Source of the DNA: Bradyrhizobium aeschynomenes
GTDB taxonomy: Bacteria > Pseudomonadota > Alphaproteobacteria > Rhizobiales > Xanthobacteraceae
Direction of reading: 5' to 3'
Assembly (NCBI RefSeq): GCF_013178945.1
Contig: NZ_JABFDM010000007.1
Span: 62,001 to 126,000 of the forward strand
DNA: 64,000 nucleotides
The notes below the pieces were generated by a model. It had not been told where the DNA came from, searched no databases, and saw only the letters and a program-made list of their open reading frames with translations. The position numbers and the translations under genes are program-made. Shown piece after piece: positions 16,162 through 24,924 of this stretch. Numbering within the stretch: position 1 is the first letter of the stretch; the number at the start of each line of letters is the position of its first letter.

Positions 16162-17355
16162 CTAATCGCCACCGTCCTCCGGGCGTACCAGCTTGATGTC
16201 CTGCGCCGCGGCCCACGACCAGATGTCCTGGCGCTTCAGCGCCGTCGCCATCAGCTCGGGAAACTGGTGCGGCGTGCAGGCGAACACCGGGCAGCCGAGC
16301 GAGGCCAGGATCGCGGCGTGCTTGGCGTCGTAGGCCGGGCGGCCATCGTCGTTCAGCGCCAGCAGCACGATCAGATTCACGCCCGACGAAACCAGGGCCT
16401 TGGCGCGCGCCAGCATCTGCTCGGCGATGCCGCCCTCGATGAGGTCGCTGATCAGCACCATATGCGTCCGTGTCGGCTCATGCACAAGGCGCTCGCAATA
16501 GGCAAGCGCCTGGTTGATGTCGGTGCCGCCGCCGAGCTGCACGGAGAACAGCACCTCGACCGGATCAGCAAGCTCCTCGGTGAGGTCGATGATGTTGGTG
16601 TCGAACACCACGAGCTTCATCGCGATCGCCGGGATCGAGGCCAGCACCGCGGCGAAGATCGAGGAGTAGACGACGGAGGTGCCCATCGAGCCCGACTGAT
16701 CCACGCAGAGGATGACCTCCTCCAGATTGGTCCGCCGCGAGGCGCGGGCGTGGCCGATCAGGGTCTCCGGCACGATGGTGCGATGCTCGGCCTGCCAGTG
16801 GCGCAGGTTCTTCGCGATGGTGCGCGGCCAGTCGATGTCGCCGGGACGCGGACGCCGTGTGCGGCGGCGGCGGTCGACCGCGCCACGGATGGCCTCGGTG
16901 GTGCGTGCGTCGAGCTTCTCCATCAGCTCCTTCACGACCTTGGCCACCACCTCGCGCGCCGTCGCCTTGGTTTTCTCGGGCATGACCGAGCGCAGCGCCA
17001 TCAGGTCGGCGACGAGATGCACGTCGGCTTCGAGAGCGGCGAGAAACTCCGGCTGCAGCAGCATTTCCTTCAGGCCGAGCCGCTCGAACGCGTCCTTCTG
17101 GATCACCTGCACCACGGGCGCGGGAAAGAACTCCCTGATGTCGCCGAGCCAGCTCGCCACGCGCGGCGCCGAGCCGCCAAGCCCGCCGCGGCGGCCGCCG
17201 CTGCGTTTGCCGCCGGCGCCGGCGTCATACAGCCCGGCCAGCGCCGCATCGAGCCGGCGGTCGCGATCGGACAGGCCGGCCTGATCGTCGCCACCGAGAA
17301 CGAGGCGCCAGCGGCGATTGCGCTCGGCCTCCGCATCACTGCTCATGTCGGTCAT
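16162..17355 (-). CDS. vWA domain protein (CoxE-like), MoxR partner
   Basis: A 397-residue protein with a helical, basic N-terminal half (an RRRRTRRPRP patch near 162-171) and a C-terminal von Willebrand A domain. The MIDAS is complete: Asp219-Gln-Ser221-Gly-Ser223 in LCVDQSGSMGTS, Thr in LGGGTDINQ and Asp in LISDLIEGG. vWA proteins of this type work with MoxR AAA+ ATPases as metal-dependent adaptors or chaperones. It overlaps the DUF5682 stop by ATGA. No signal peptide is visible, so it is probably cytoplasmic. Confidence 0.87.
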   Translation of the reverse strand: MTDMSSDAEAERNRRWRLVLGGDDQAGLSDRDRRLDAALAGLYDAGAGGKRSGGRRGGLGGSAPRVASWLGDIREFFPAPVVQVIQKDAFERLGLKEMLLQPEFLAALEADVHLVADLMALRSVMPEKTKATAREVVAKVVKELMEKLDARTTEAIRGAVDRRRRTRRPRPGDIDWPRTIAKNLRHWQAEHRTIVPETLIGHARASRRTNLEEVILCVDQSGSMGTSVVYSSIFAAVLASIPAIAMKLVVFDTNIIDLTEELADPVEVLFSVQLGGGTDINQALAYCERLVHEPTRTHMVLISDLIEGGIAEQMLARAKALVSSGVNLIVLLALNDDGRPAYDAKHAAILASLGCPVFACTPHQFPELMATALKRQDIWSWAAAQDIKLVRPEDGGD

Positions 17356-19724
17356 CCCTTCATCGGCCGGTCCGCGCCAAGGATCGTCAGCAGCAAGGGC
17401 AGCGCTGCGTCGAAGCCGGCCGCGCTGGACGGCAACGGCGCCAGCGGCTGCAACGGCGCGGCGTCGGTCGCCGTCGACATGGCGGTCGGACGCTGCCTTG
17501 CCAGCTCATCGAGCAGCCGCCGCCGCTCGCTGCGGTCGAAGCCCGCAAAGGCGCGGCGCATCACCGGCAGCAGATTGTTGAACGCCTCGTCGTCGATCGC
17601 CGCCAGCCAGGCGTCGATGATCCGTCGCAGCGCCTGGTCGTGCAGCAGCACCTGGCCGCTCTGGCCGAGGAAGCCGTCGAGCCAGTCGCCGGCCTCCAAT
17701 GTCGGTACGCTGTGCGACAGCGCGCGCGAGAGTGCCAGCGCCGTCTGCTCGGGCCGGACGATGCCGTGATCGTACAGCGCGCGGCTCGCCAGTCCCTTCA
17801 ACAAGGGATGTGCCGAGGTGTCGTTGGCGACGAGCGCCAACGCGCGCCGCCATCCCTCGCGCAGGCCGGCGTCCTCGATCAGGCCGATCGCGGCGTCGAG
17901 CCGCGCCAGCTTGCCGCGCAGATCAGCCGCGACGTCCGCCTGCAGGCTGCGGCAGGCATAGACGAGGCCGGCGCAGATCGTCTCGGTGAGGCTGATCACC
18001 AGGAGGCGCAGCGCCTCGGTCGGCAGCGCCCGCGCGGTGCCGTAGCGCAGGATCTCGGCGAGGGGCGGCACGGCTTCGGTGAGATTGGCGACGTCGCTGG
18101 TTGCCGCCGAGCGCTGTTGCAGCAGCGCGATCGTGGTCTCGGCGGCCTCGCTCAGACCGGCCTCGAGACAGCCGCTCACGATGGCGGCGACCGTGTTCAG
18201 CGACGCCGCCGTTTGCGCGTTGCTCACCGCGGCGTTGCCGGCGGCCTGCGCGACCGTCGTGCCATGGACCAGCGCCTCGACCAGACGCACTGAGAATTCC
18301 GGCTCCCAGCGCAGCCGCCAGTTCTCGCGAAAGGTGCCGCGACTCTGCCCCGAGCCCTGCAGCCGTCCCCAGGGCACCTGGATCAGCGCGAGACGATGCA
18401 GGAGTTGCGATTTCGCAAGGCCTGCCTCGCTGCGCAGATCCAGCGAGAGGTCGCTGTCGAGCGCCTCGGGCTTGAGCTTCAGCTTGCGTTGCCAGCGCGC
18501 GAGATCGGCGGCCAGCGGCATCTGCGGCACGCTGTCGTCGATCTCGCCGACACGCTGCCCGATGATCAGCTGCTGCTCGATCAGGCGGAACAGCGCGGTC
18601 TCGCCCTCGCAGAGCGTGGCGAGGCTCGCCTCGCGCATTTCTGCGAGGCCAGGCAACGCAACGTCGCGCAGCGCGGCGAGCGTGATCGCCAGCCGCGACG
18701 CTTCGATCGCCGAGGCCGTCGATGCCGGCCGGCCATTCCGGCGCAACAGCTCGGCGACACGAGTCTGCCAACGCGTCGTGAAGCTGGTGGCGTCGCGTGC
18801 GGCGACCTGACCATGCTGCAATCCTTGCCAGAGATGCGCGTACCAGCCGGGAGAGATCACGCCGGCGCCATAACCGGAGCTGGCGGCGAGCCGCGTCTCG
18901 GTCCAGGGCACCCATGTCGCGGTCACCTTGATCTGCGGCAATCCCTTCAGCAGGGCACGATCGTCCTTCAGGGCGACCTTCTTGCGCAGCGCCGGCACGT
19001 GCCAGGCGCCGCACACGACGCCGACAGGGCCATCATGCTCGCTCAACGCAGCGGCGATTTGCAGGCGCATGTGCGCTTCGCGGCGCAGCTCGCGCTGGGC
19101 CTCGTCGGGGGGCTGATAGGGCAGCGGATCGATCGTCTCCCGTAACGCCGTGATCGCAGCTTCCAGCGCGGCAAAGATCTCCGGTCCATGCGTGCCCTGT
19201 TCGACGATCGCGTTCCACCAGGACTCGCTGTCGTCATAGCCGGCGAGCGTCGCGAGATAGGCCAGCGGATCGCGCCGGATCTGTGCCAGCTCCGGGTCTG
19301 TGGGCTCTGGCGGATCTTGCGCAGCCGCGTCGGCGTTCTCCGGCGTGGCCTCGCCTTCATCACTCTCCTGCTTCGCCAGCTTGGCCCGTTCGGCAAGGCG
19401 GTGCGACGCCGGCAGGTCGATGAAGCGGACCGGTCGCTGCTTCGCCAGCGCCCAGCGGATCGCCTGCCATTCCGGCGAGAACACCGCGAACGGGAAGAAG
19501 CTGGCGTTGCTCGCGTCATCCTGCGCATGCACCAGCAGAGCGACCGGTGGCACCATCGCGGGCGACGCCGCGAAGCCGATCAGTTCGTCGGCGTCGGGCG
19601 GCCCTTCGATCAGCACGACCGCCGGATCGGCGGCGTCGAGCGCCGCCAGCACCGCGCGCGCCGAGCCCGGCCCGTGATGACGGATGCCGAGGAGGTGCAG
19701 ACGATCGGGCGAGGCTGCGGCCAC
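17352..19724 (-). CDS. DUF5682 family protein
   Basis: A 790-residue protein of unknown function. The N-terminus LHLLGIRHHGPGSARAVLAA, then VVLIEGPPDADELIGFA, gives the DUF5682 signature. An acidic, Ala/Glu-rich insertion (about 125-150) follows, then VGVVCGAWHVPALRKK near 235. The C-terminal half is long, helical and leucine/alanine-rich with no catalytic motif I recognise. The HHGPGS and GAWH elements recall TraB/erythromycin-esterase-type folds, but that is only a resemblance. It starts 1 bp after the MoxR stop. Confidence 0.8.
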   Translation of the reverse strand: MAAASPDRLHLLGIRHHGPGSARAVLAALDAADPAVVLIEGPPDADELIGFAASPAMVPPVALLVHAQDDASNASFFPFAVFSPEWQAIRWALAKQRPVRFIDLPASHRLAERAKLAKQESDEGEATPENADAAAQDPPEPTDPELAQIRRDPLAYLATLAGYDDSESWWNAIVEQGTHGPEIFAALEAAITALRETIDPLPYQPPDEAQRELRREAHMRLQIAAALSEHDGPVGVVCGAWHVPALRKKVALKDDRALLKGLPQIKVTATWVPWTETRLAASSGYGAGVISPGWYAHLWQGLQHGQVAARDATSFTTRWQTRVAELLRRNGRPASTASAIEASRLAITLAALRDVALPGLAEMREASLATLCEGETALFRLIEQQLIIGQRVGEIDDSVPQMPLAADLARWQRKLKLKPEALDSDLSLDLRSEAGLAKSQLLHRLALIQVPWGRLQGSGQSRGTFRENWRLRWEPEFSVRLVEALVHGTTVAQAAGNAAVSNAQTAASLNTVAAIVSGCLEAGLSEAAETTIALLQQRSAATSDVANLTEAVPPLAEILRYGTARALPTEALRLLVISLTETICAGLVYACRSLQADVAADLRGKLARLDAAIGLIEDAGLREGWRRALALVANDTSAHPLLKGLASRALYDHGIVRPEQTALALSRALSHSVPTLEAGDWLDGFLGQSGQVLLHDQALRRIIDAWLAAIDDEAFNNLLPVMRRAFAGFDRSERRRLLDELARQRPTAMSTATDAAPLQPLAPLPSSAAGFDAALPLLLTILGADRPMKG

Positions 19725-19725
19725 G

Positions 19726-20829
19726 TCACATCACTTCGCGGATGGCGCCGTAGAGATCGGCCCACGGCTTGCGTTCGCGCACCACGGTTTCGAGGTATTC
19801 CTGCAGCACGACCTTGTCCTGCACCGGGTCTTTGACGATCGCGCCGACCAGGTTGGCGGCCATGCTCTGCGCGTCGACCACACCCGAGCCGAAATGCCCG
19901 GCCTCCGCCCACGCGCCGATGGTCACCGCGATCGCTTCCGCCGTCGACAGCGAGCCGGACGGTGATTTGAGCTTGAGGCGGCCGTCCAGGGTCTGGCCGT
20001 CGCGCAGCTCGCGGAACACGGTGACGATACGCATGATCTCCTGGTCGGCGGGCGCGATCTTCGGCAGCTCCAGCCCGCCGCCGATCTCGCCGACACGCTT
20101 GGTGACGATCTTGACCTCCTCATTCAGGTCGGCCGGCAGCGGCAGCACCACGACATTGAAGCGCCGCTTCAACGCCGAGGACAACTCGTTGACGCCCTTG
20201 TCCCGCGCATTGGCCGTCGCGATCATGTTGAAGCCGCGCGTGGCATGGATGGAATCGTTGATCTCCGGGATCGGCATCAGCTTCTCCGACAGCACGGTGA
20301 TCAAGGTGTCCTGTACGTCCGAGGGCATGCGGGTCAGCTCCTCGAAGCGGACGATCCGCCCGGCCTCCATCGCGCGCATCAGCGGCGTCGCCACCATCGC
20401 CTCACGTGATGGACCTTTCGCCAGCAGCAGCGCGTAGTTCCAGCCATAGCGGATCTGGTTCTCGTCGGTGCCGGCCGTGCATTGCACGATCATCTCGGAG
20501 GACCCTGAGATCGCCGCGGCGAGATGCTCGGACACCCAGGATTTTGCGGTACCGGGCACGCCGAGGATGAGAAGCGCGCGGTCGGTGGCGAGCGTCGCCA
20601 CCGCGGTCTCGATCAGCCGGCGGTTGCCGATATATTTCGGCGAGATCTCGACGCCGGACTTGGTGCGGCCGCCCATCAGATAGGTGACGACCGCCTGGGG
20701 CGACAGCCGCCACTGCGCCGGCCGTGCCCGCGTGTCCTCCTGCGCCAGCGCATCGAGCTCATGCGCATGGAGCGCCTCGGCGGATCGGCGCAGCTGAGTA
20801 TCGGCGGTGCTCGCAGCGGGCGTGGTCAT
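19726..20829 (-). CDS. MoxR-family AAA+ ATPase
   Basis: A 367-residue AAA+ ATPase. Walker A is ILGVPGTAKSW (residues 88-98), Walker B is GRIVRFEELTRMP near 155, sensor 1 is FNMIATANARDKG and the arginine-finger region is SSALKRRFNVVVLPLP. MoxR proteins act as chaperone-like remodelling motors, usually with a vWA protein encoded nearby, as here. Its stop-start spacing (4-bp overlap with DUF5691 upstream, 1-bp gap to DUF5682) implies one transcript. Confidence 0.92.
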   Translation of the reverse strand: MTTPAASTADTQLRRSAEALHAHELDALAQEDTRARPAQWRLSPQAVVTYLMGGRTKSGVEISPKYIGNRRLIETAVATLATDRALLILGVPGTAKSWVSEHLAAAISGSSEMIVQCTAGTDENQIRYGWNYALLLAKGPSREAMVATPLMRAMEAGRIVRFEELTRMPSDVQDTLITVLSEKLMPIPEINDSIHATRGFNMIATANARDKGVNELSSALKRRFNVVVLPLPADLNEEVKIVTKRVGEIGGGLELPKIAPADQEIMRIVTVFRELRDGQTLDGRLKLKSPSGSLSTAEAIAVTIGAWAEAGHFGSGVVDAQSMAANLVGAIVKDPVQDKVVLQEYLETVVRERKPWADLYGAIREVM

Positions 20830-22253
20830 GGGCGTGCTCCAGGCATCATGTGTGGCGCTGCGGTCGGCAGCGCGAGAACGAGGGCGGCGAAATCCCGTGC
20901 CGCCCGCGCGGAGGCGGGGGACAGCGGCGCGAGCGAGGCGACGAAGGCCGGCATCATCGCGTGCGGCATCAGCGCGGCCATCAGCACGAGACGGCCGTCA
21001 TCCTTCTGCGCCGCAGGCGTCGTTGCGTCGGCAATGTCCTTCACCGCCTTCTGCCAGGCCGACGACGCGATCACGCGCTCGGCCGTGGCCGGCGCGAGCG
21101 GCCGGCGGGCTTTCGCTGCCAGCGGCATCAGCGCATAGCCGTGCAACGAGTCGCTGGCATCAAGATGCGCGCCGATGATGTGCATCACCAAGTCGTCATC
21201 GCCTTCGGCCGCGGCGGCATCCATCAGCAGCATGAGCACGCGGTGCTCGCGCGGCGGCAGCGCGGCGATCAGCGCCTCCGGTGGCACCCCGACGGCCGCA
21301 GCCAGCGCAGAGAGCTGCAGGCCGCCGAACAGCCGCTCGCGCAGCGCCTCGGCCTCCTGCCATTTCAGGCCGTCGATCGGCAGGGTGAATGTCAGCGTCG
21401 ACGCCGAGCCGAGCCCGATCTTGGCCAGCAACGAGCCTGCGCGCTTGAAGCATCGCGCGGCCTCGGCGAGCCGGGTGCCGTGTTCTTCGCGATCGGCGAT
21501 GCGCGTCAGCAGTTGTGCGGCGATCTGCTTGACGCTGTCGGCGCGATCGCTGCCGAGGCTCTCCAGGAACGGCTTGTCCTCCGGGCCGAGGCCGACCACC
21601 AGGGCGTCGAGCAGTGCGCCGCGGACCGGCGCCGGCTCACTCTTCCACACCGATTCGATCAGCGCGCGGCCGGCCGCGGCATCGGTGCGGCGCATCCCAG
21701 CGACGAACGCGCGGCGCTGCGCTTTCGGGAAGGTGGTCCAGTTGTCGGCGGTGATGCGCTCGAAGAACAGGCCCTTCGCCGCATCCTCATCGGAGTCGGA
21801 GGCGATCAAGGCAAGAAAGGCACGTTCGGCGAGACCTTGTCCCTCGGCCTCCGCCTTGATGTAAGCGGCCAGGTCCGGCAGGTCGAACGGATGCGGCCGG
21901 CAGCCGGCGCCGTGGATCCGGCGCAACGCAAGCGGCATGACCGTCGAGGCAATCGTCTTCTCGACGCTGCGCACCAAGCCCTTGAGGGCGCGCCGCGCCG
22001 GCTCCGGCAGGATCGGCCGCGCATCCTGGTGCAGCCGCTGCGCGGCATCGGGGACAGGATCGATGACCGGAGACGGGGCGCCGGCAAAGCGCTGCCATTG
22101 CGCGATCAGCGTGAGCAGCGGCAGCGCCGGCTCGCGTCCTTGCGGCAGCAATTCGGCGAGCTCCGACGGCACGGTCAGCGGCTGCCGCACGAGGCCGAGC
22201 AGGAACGATTGGCGCAGCCGGGCATGGATTTGCGGATCGATCGCACTGGCCAT
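20826..22253 (-). CDS. DUF5691 family protein
   Basis: A 475-residue protein from the ATG at 22253 (ASAIDPQIHARLRQSFLLGL). It consists mostly of helical, leucine/alanine-rich segments, possibly HEAT-like, with conserved-looking patches such as RPHPFDLPDLAAYIKAEAE and WTTFPKAQRRAFVAGMRR. It matches what I know of DUF5691, which is commonly encoded beside SWIM-domain and MoxR proteins. A longer frame reaching 22817 is out of context, as it overlaps the SWIM gene. Function unknown; it may be a scaffold for the ATPase module. Confidence 0.8.
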   Translation of the reverse strand: MASAIDPQIHARLRQSFLLGLVRQPLTVPSELAELLPQGREPALPLLTLIAQWQRFAGAPSPVIDPVPDAAQRLHQDARPILPEPARRALKGLVRSVEKTIASTVMPLALRRIHGAGCRPHPFDLPDLAAYIKAEAEGQGLAERAFLALIASDSDEDAAKGLFFERITADNWTTFPKAQRRAFVAGMRRTDAAAGRALIESVWKSEPAPVRGALLDALVVGLGPEDKPFLESLGSDRADSVKQIAAQLLTRIADREEHGTRLAEAARCFKRAGSLLAKIGLGSASTLTFTLPIDGLKWQEAEALRERLFGGLQLSALAAAVGVPPEALIAALPPREHRVLMLLMDAAAAEGDDDLVMHIIGAHLDASDSLHGYALMPLAAKARRPLAPATAERVIASSAWQKAVKDIADATTPAAQKDDGRLVLMAALMPHAMMPAFVASLAPLSPASARAARDFAALVLALPTAAPHMMPGARP

Positions 22254-22255
22254 CG

Positions 22256-23683
22256 TCAGTCCTCGTGATGCCAGCGGCCCAGCGGCGTGTCGGCGGCGAG
22301 CACCTGGGCAGTCCGCCCGTCCCACAGACACAGCAGCGACACGTCGTCGAGGCCGAGCAGCGGCAGCAGCTGATCGAATTGGCTGCGCTCGACCGCAATC
22401 GTCGCGCCGCCCGCGTCGGCAATCCCGAGCGCGCTCTTGCCGGCGGTGCGCAGCGCGACGTTGGACAGCAGCAACGGCCAGCGATCGAGCCATGGCAGCG
22501 CAGCCAATCGCCGCGCGTAGTCCTGCAGCGCCGGCGCGAGGCCCGGCAACGATTGCGGCCATCGCGCAGCGGCGGCCGTCTTGCGGCTGGCCAGCAGCCC
22601 GCGGAGCGGCGCCGCCGACGGATAGAACACGACCTCGCCTTCGATGAGCTCGCCGGGCGAGAACGGAAAACCCGCACCGCCGCCGGACACCGGCACGAAA
22701 TCGATCAGCACCGCTGCGCGCGGCTGGGTGATGTCGGTGCTTGCATTGATCATCCAGGTTTCGAGCCTGCGCAGCTTGTCCGGTTGCACCTCGGACAGAT
22801 TGGCGGCGACGATCCACACGCTCGTCACGCGAGGCGCCGTCGCATCGGCGAGCAGCTCCTCGCGCCGCACCGACCAGCCGACCGCGCGGCGCACATCGTC
22901 GCGCAGCGGCGCCGGAAGCCGGTCCTGATGCCGATAGGCGGAGGCGATCAGGGCCATCGAGCCCAGCCGCTCGATGACGAGATCGGCGCGGCGCTCCTCA
23001 CCGACGCGAAACAGCTCGGTGCCGAGCTGATCGAGCCGCGCGGCCAAGCCGCCGGCCTTGGCGTCCACCAGCCGCGTCGACAGCGTGCGCGCGGCGGAGC
23101 CCACGCGGCCGGCGAAATCGGCGAGGCCCTGATTGAGCTGATCGGCGATCCAGCGCTCGAGTTCGTCGAGGCCTGCGAGGATCGCCCCCTCGCGCTCGGC
23201 CTTGATGCGCTCGCGCTGCGCGTCGGCGCGCGCCGCGGCCTTGGGATCCGCGGGGGTGGTGGTGGCAGTCTCGGCGAGCGCCGCGTCCAGCGAAGGCGGC
23301 GTGCCGGCTTCGTCGCCGTCAGGCTTCGGCTTGCCAGGTGCGCGTCCGCCGCCGCGGCGGCGCGCACTCCAGTCTTCGACCCATTGCGGTGGGCTCAGGC
23401 TCTCGAACCGCTCCGGCTTGTCGACGCGCAGCCACAGCACGGCGAGCACATGCTTGCAGGGAAACTTGCGGCTCGGGCAGGTGCATTTGTAGCTGCCGCC
23501 ATCGGCCGCGGTCACGATGCGATACGGCGTCGCGCCGGAGCCCTGACACTCGCCCCACAGCACCTCGGCATCCGTGCTTGCGGCCAGCACCGGCCAGCTC
23601 GCAGGCTTCACAAGCTTCAACGCCGCGGCAAGTGAAGCCTGGTCAGGCGCCAGCCCTTCGATCCGTTCGCGTGTCAGAGACAC
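22256..23683 (-). CDS. SWIM zinc-finger family protein
   Basis: A 475-residue protein whose SWIM zinc finger is Cys67-x-Cys69...Cys76-x-His78 in KCTCPSRKFPCKH. SWIM fingers bind DNA or proteins. The rest is helical with an Arg/Gly/Pro-rich linker (ARRRGGGRAPGKPKP, near 110). The GTG at 23683 is preferred: it begins SLTRERIEGLAPDQ, has GGGAG spaced 5 bases upstream, and avoids a poor 12-residue extension from the ATG at 23719. It is the first gene of the eleven-gene minus-strand run. Confidence 0.85.
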   Translation of the reverse strand: MSLTRERIEGLAPDQASLAAALKLVKPASWPVLAASTDAEVLWGECQGSGATPYRIVTAADGGSYKCTCPSRKFPCKHVLAVLWLRVDKPERFESLSPPQWVEDWSARRRGGGRAPGKPKPDGDEAGTPPSLDAALAETATTTPADPKAAARADAQRERIKAEREGAILAGLDELERWIADQLNQGLADFAGRVGSAARTLSTRLVDAKAGGLAARLDQLGTELFRVGEERRADLVIERLGSMALIASAYRHQDRLPAPLRDDVRRAVGWSVRREELLADATAPRVTSVWIVAANLSEVQPDKLRRLETWMINASTDITQPRAAVLIDFVPVSGGGAGFPFSPGELIEGEVVFYPSAAPLRGLLASRKTAAAARWPQSLPGLAPALQDYARRLAALPWLDRWPLLLSNVALRTAGKSALGIADAGGATIAVERSQFDQLLPLLGLDDVSLLCLWDGRTAQVLAADTPLGRWHHED

Positions 23684-24513
23684 CCACTCTCCCAACCGGC
23701 CGATTGCGCGATGGCGCACTACCTAGCAGATGGCGGGAGAGCCGCACAACAATTCAGAGCAGAAACCTTGCCGGTTTCGGCATCGCACGGCGACGACGGG
23801 CGCAGCATAGTCGCGCGTGCTGTGTCGCGACGCGCTGCCATCGGAACACGTCGCCGATACGGACGCGCCGCAATCTCCGACGAAGCCGATGCGCGTGCCT
23901 CGTGGCCGCCCGACTATCATCATCATTGAGTCGGCACGCCGCTTTGCGCCGTCCGGCGGCGATGACGATCATGGCCGAATGGCAACGTGCTGATGTCGTA
24001 GGAGCGGCTGCGGATGTGCGACGGCAATGCGTCGCGCGACGTAATGCTGCGGTAAGGCCGGGCCGCTATCTCCTCACTGTCCTTACGGTCGTCGTCACGG
24101 CAGTTGCGCCACCGACTGCGTGCGCCGGCACCCATGCTCGCCGTCGCGCGATGTGGCGTTCGACCCGAAAGACATCGGAGTGGTGCCGCAGGTGACGCCC
24201 GACCGATCTGGTCAGCGTCGCCCGACCTGCGGCATTCTTCCATCATGAGCTGGTGCCGCATGGCTTCGAACGTCGTCGGACTCCAGCCAGCAGGCCGTCC
24301 GGGCCGTGTCCCAGCCCCACACTCCCGAACGGCCTGCAATGATGGTCTTCGCTCCGTCGCTGCATCTGCTGCGCCTGGGACCGAATGGGGCGCGGGCTTT
24401 GCAATCGGAAGACTTCCAGTCGAGAAGCGACGATGTCCGGCATGTCATGATCCCGTAAGCCGCGGCCATGATTCTCCTGCTGCAACGGCTGGGCCGATTG
24501 CAAGGAGAACAGA
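23684..24513. other. Large intergenic region upstream of the MoxR/vWA cassette
   Basis: About 830 bases between divergently oriented units. Several open frames exist, but their residue composition (Arg/Ser/His-rich, no hydrophobic core pattern) is that of non-coding GC-rich DNA. The cassette promoter must lie in the first 100-200 bases. I see no tRNA, repeat or obvious operator. Confidence 0.5.
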
Positions 24514-24843
24514 ATGAAACGAGCTTTTGCACTTCTCGTCGCGGCAGCGACCGTCGCCGGCACGGTCGCGACACCGGCGAACGCCGGCGGCAACCGTGGC
24601 GCGGCGGTGGCTGCCGGCGTCGTGGGAGGCCTGGCGATCGGGGCCCTGATCGGGTCTGCGGCAACCGCCCATGCTGCTCCCACTTATGTGTACAGCTACG
24701 ACGCTCCGCCGCCGCGCGTCGTCTATCGCCGTCACCGGGTCTACGAGTATGACCCGGGCTATGGCGGTGATTACGGTGAGGGCTACCAGTCCGGCTACCG
24801 CGATGGCTATTCGGATGGCGCCTGGGACGTCGACCAGGACTGA
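24514..24843 (+). CDS. Small exported glycine-zipper protein
   Basis: A 109-residue protein starting ATG after AAGGAG. It has a Sec signal peptide (MKRAFALLVAAATVAGTVAT, cleavage near PANA-GG), then a glycine-zipper hydrophobic stretch (AAGVVGGLAIGALIGSAA). A Tyr/Arg-rich segment (PRVVYRRHRVYEYDPGYGGD) and an acidic end (GYSDGAWDVDQD) follow. This organisation is common in small envelope proteins of Bradyrhizobium. Probably periplasmic or outer-membrane associated; function unknown. A strong hairpin follows the stop codon. Confidence 0.8.
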   Translation: MKRAFALLVAAATVAGTVATPANAGGNRGAAVAAGVVGGLAIGALIGSAATAHAAPTYVYSYDAPPPRVVYRRHRVYEYDPGYGGDYGEGYQSGYRDGYSDGAWDVDQD

Positions 24844-24850
24844 CGGAGCA

Positions 24851-24890
24851 CCGCGCGCAAGGCCCGCTCGGTGCGGGGCCTTGCGCGCGG
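24851..24890. terminator. Bidirectional terminator-like hairpin
   Basis: A 15-bp perfect inverted repeat, CCGCGCGCAAGGCCC (24851-24865) and GGGCCTTGCGCGCGG (24876-24890), with a 10-base loop. It sits 8 bases after the small exported protein and 35 bases from the end of the convergent glycosyltransferase gene. No T-tract follows on the plus strand, so efficiency is uncertain. Confidence 0.7.
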
Positions 24891-24924
24891 CTGCTTGCCC
24901 GTCAGGACGCGACCGCGCGCCTCC

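Noticed and set aside
23923..24339. A 138-codon minus-strand frame in the large spacer
   Set aside because: No ribosome-binding site, no hydrophobic pattern, Arg/Ser/Thr-rich, and no neighbour relationship.
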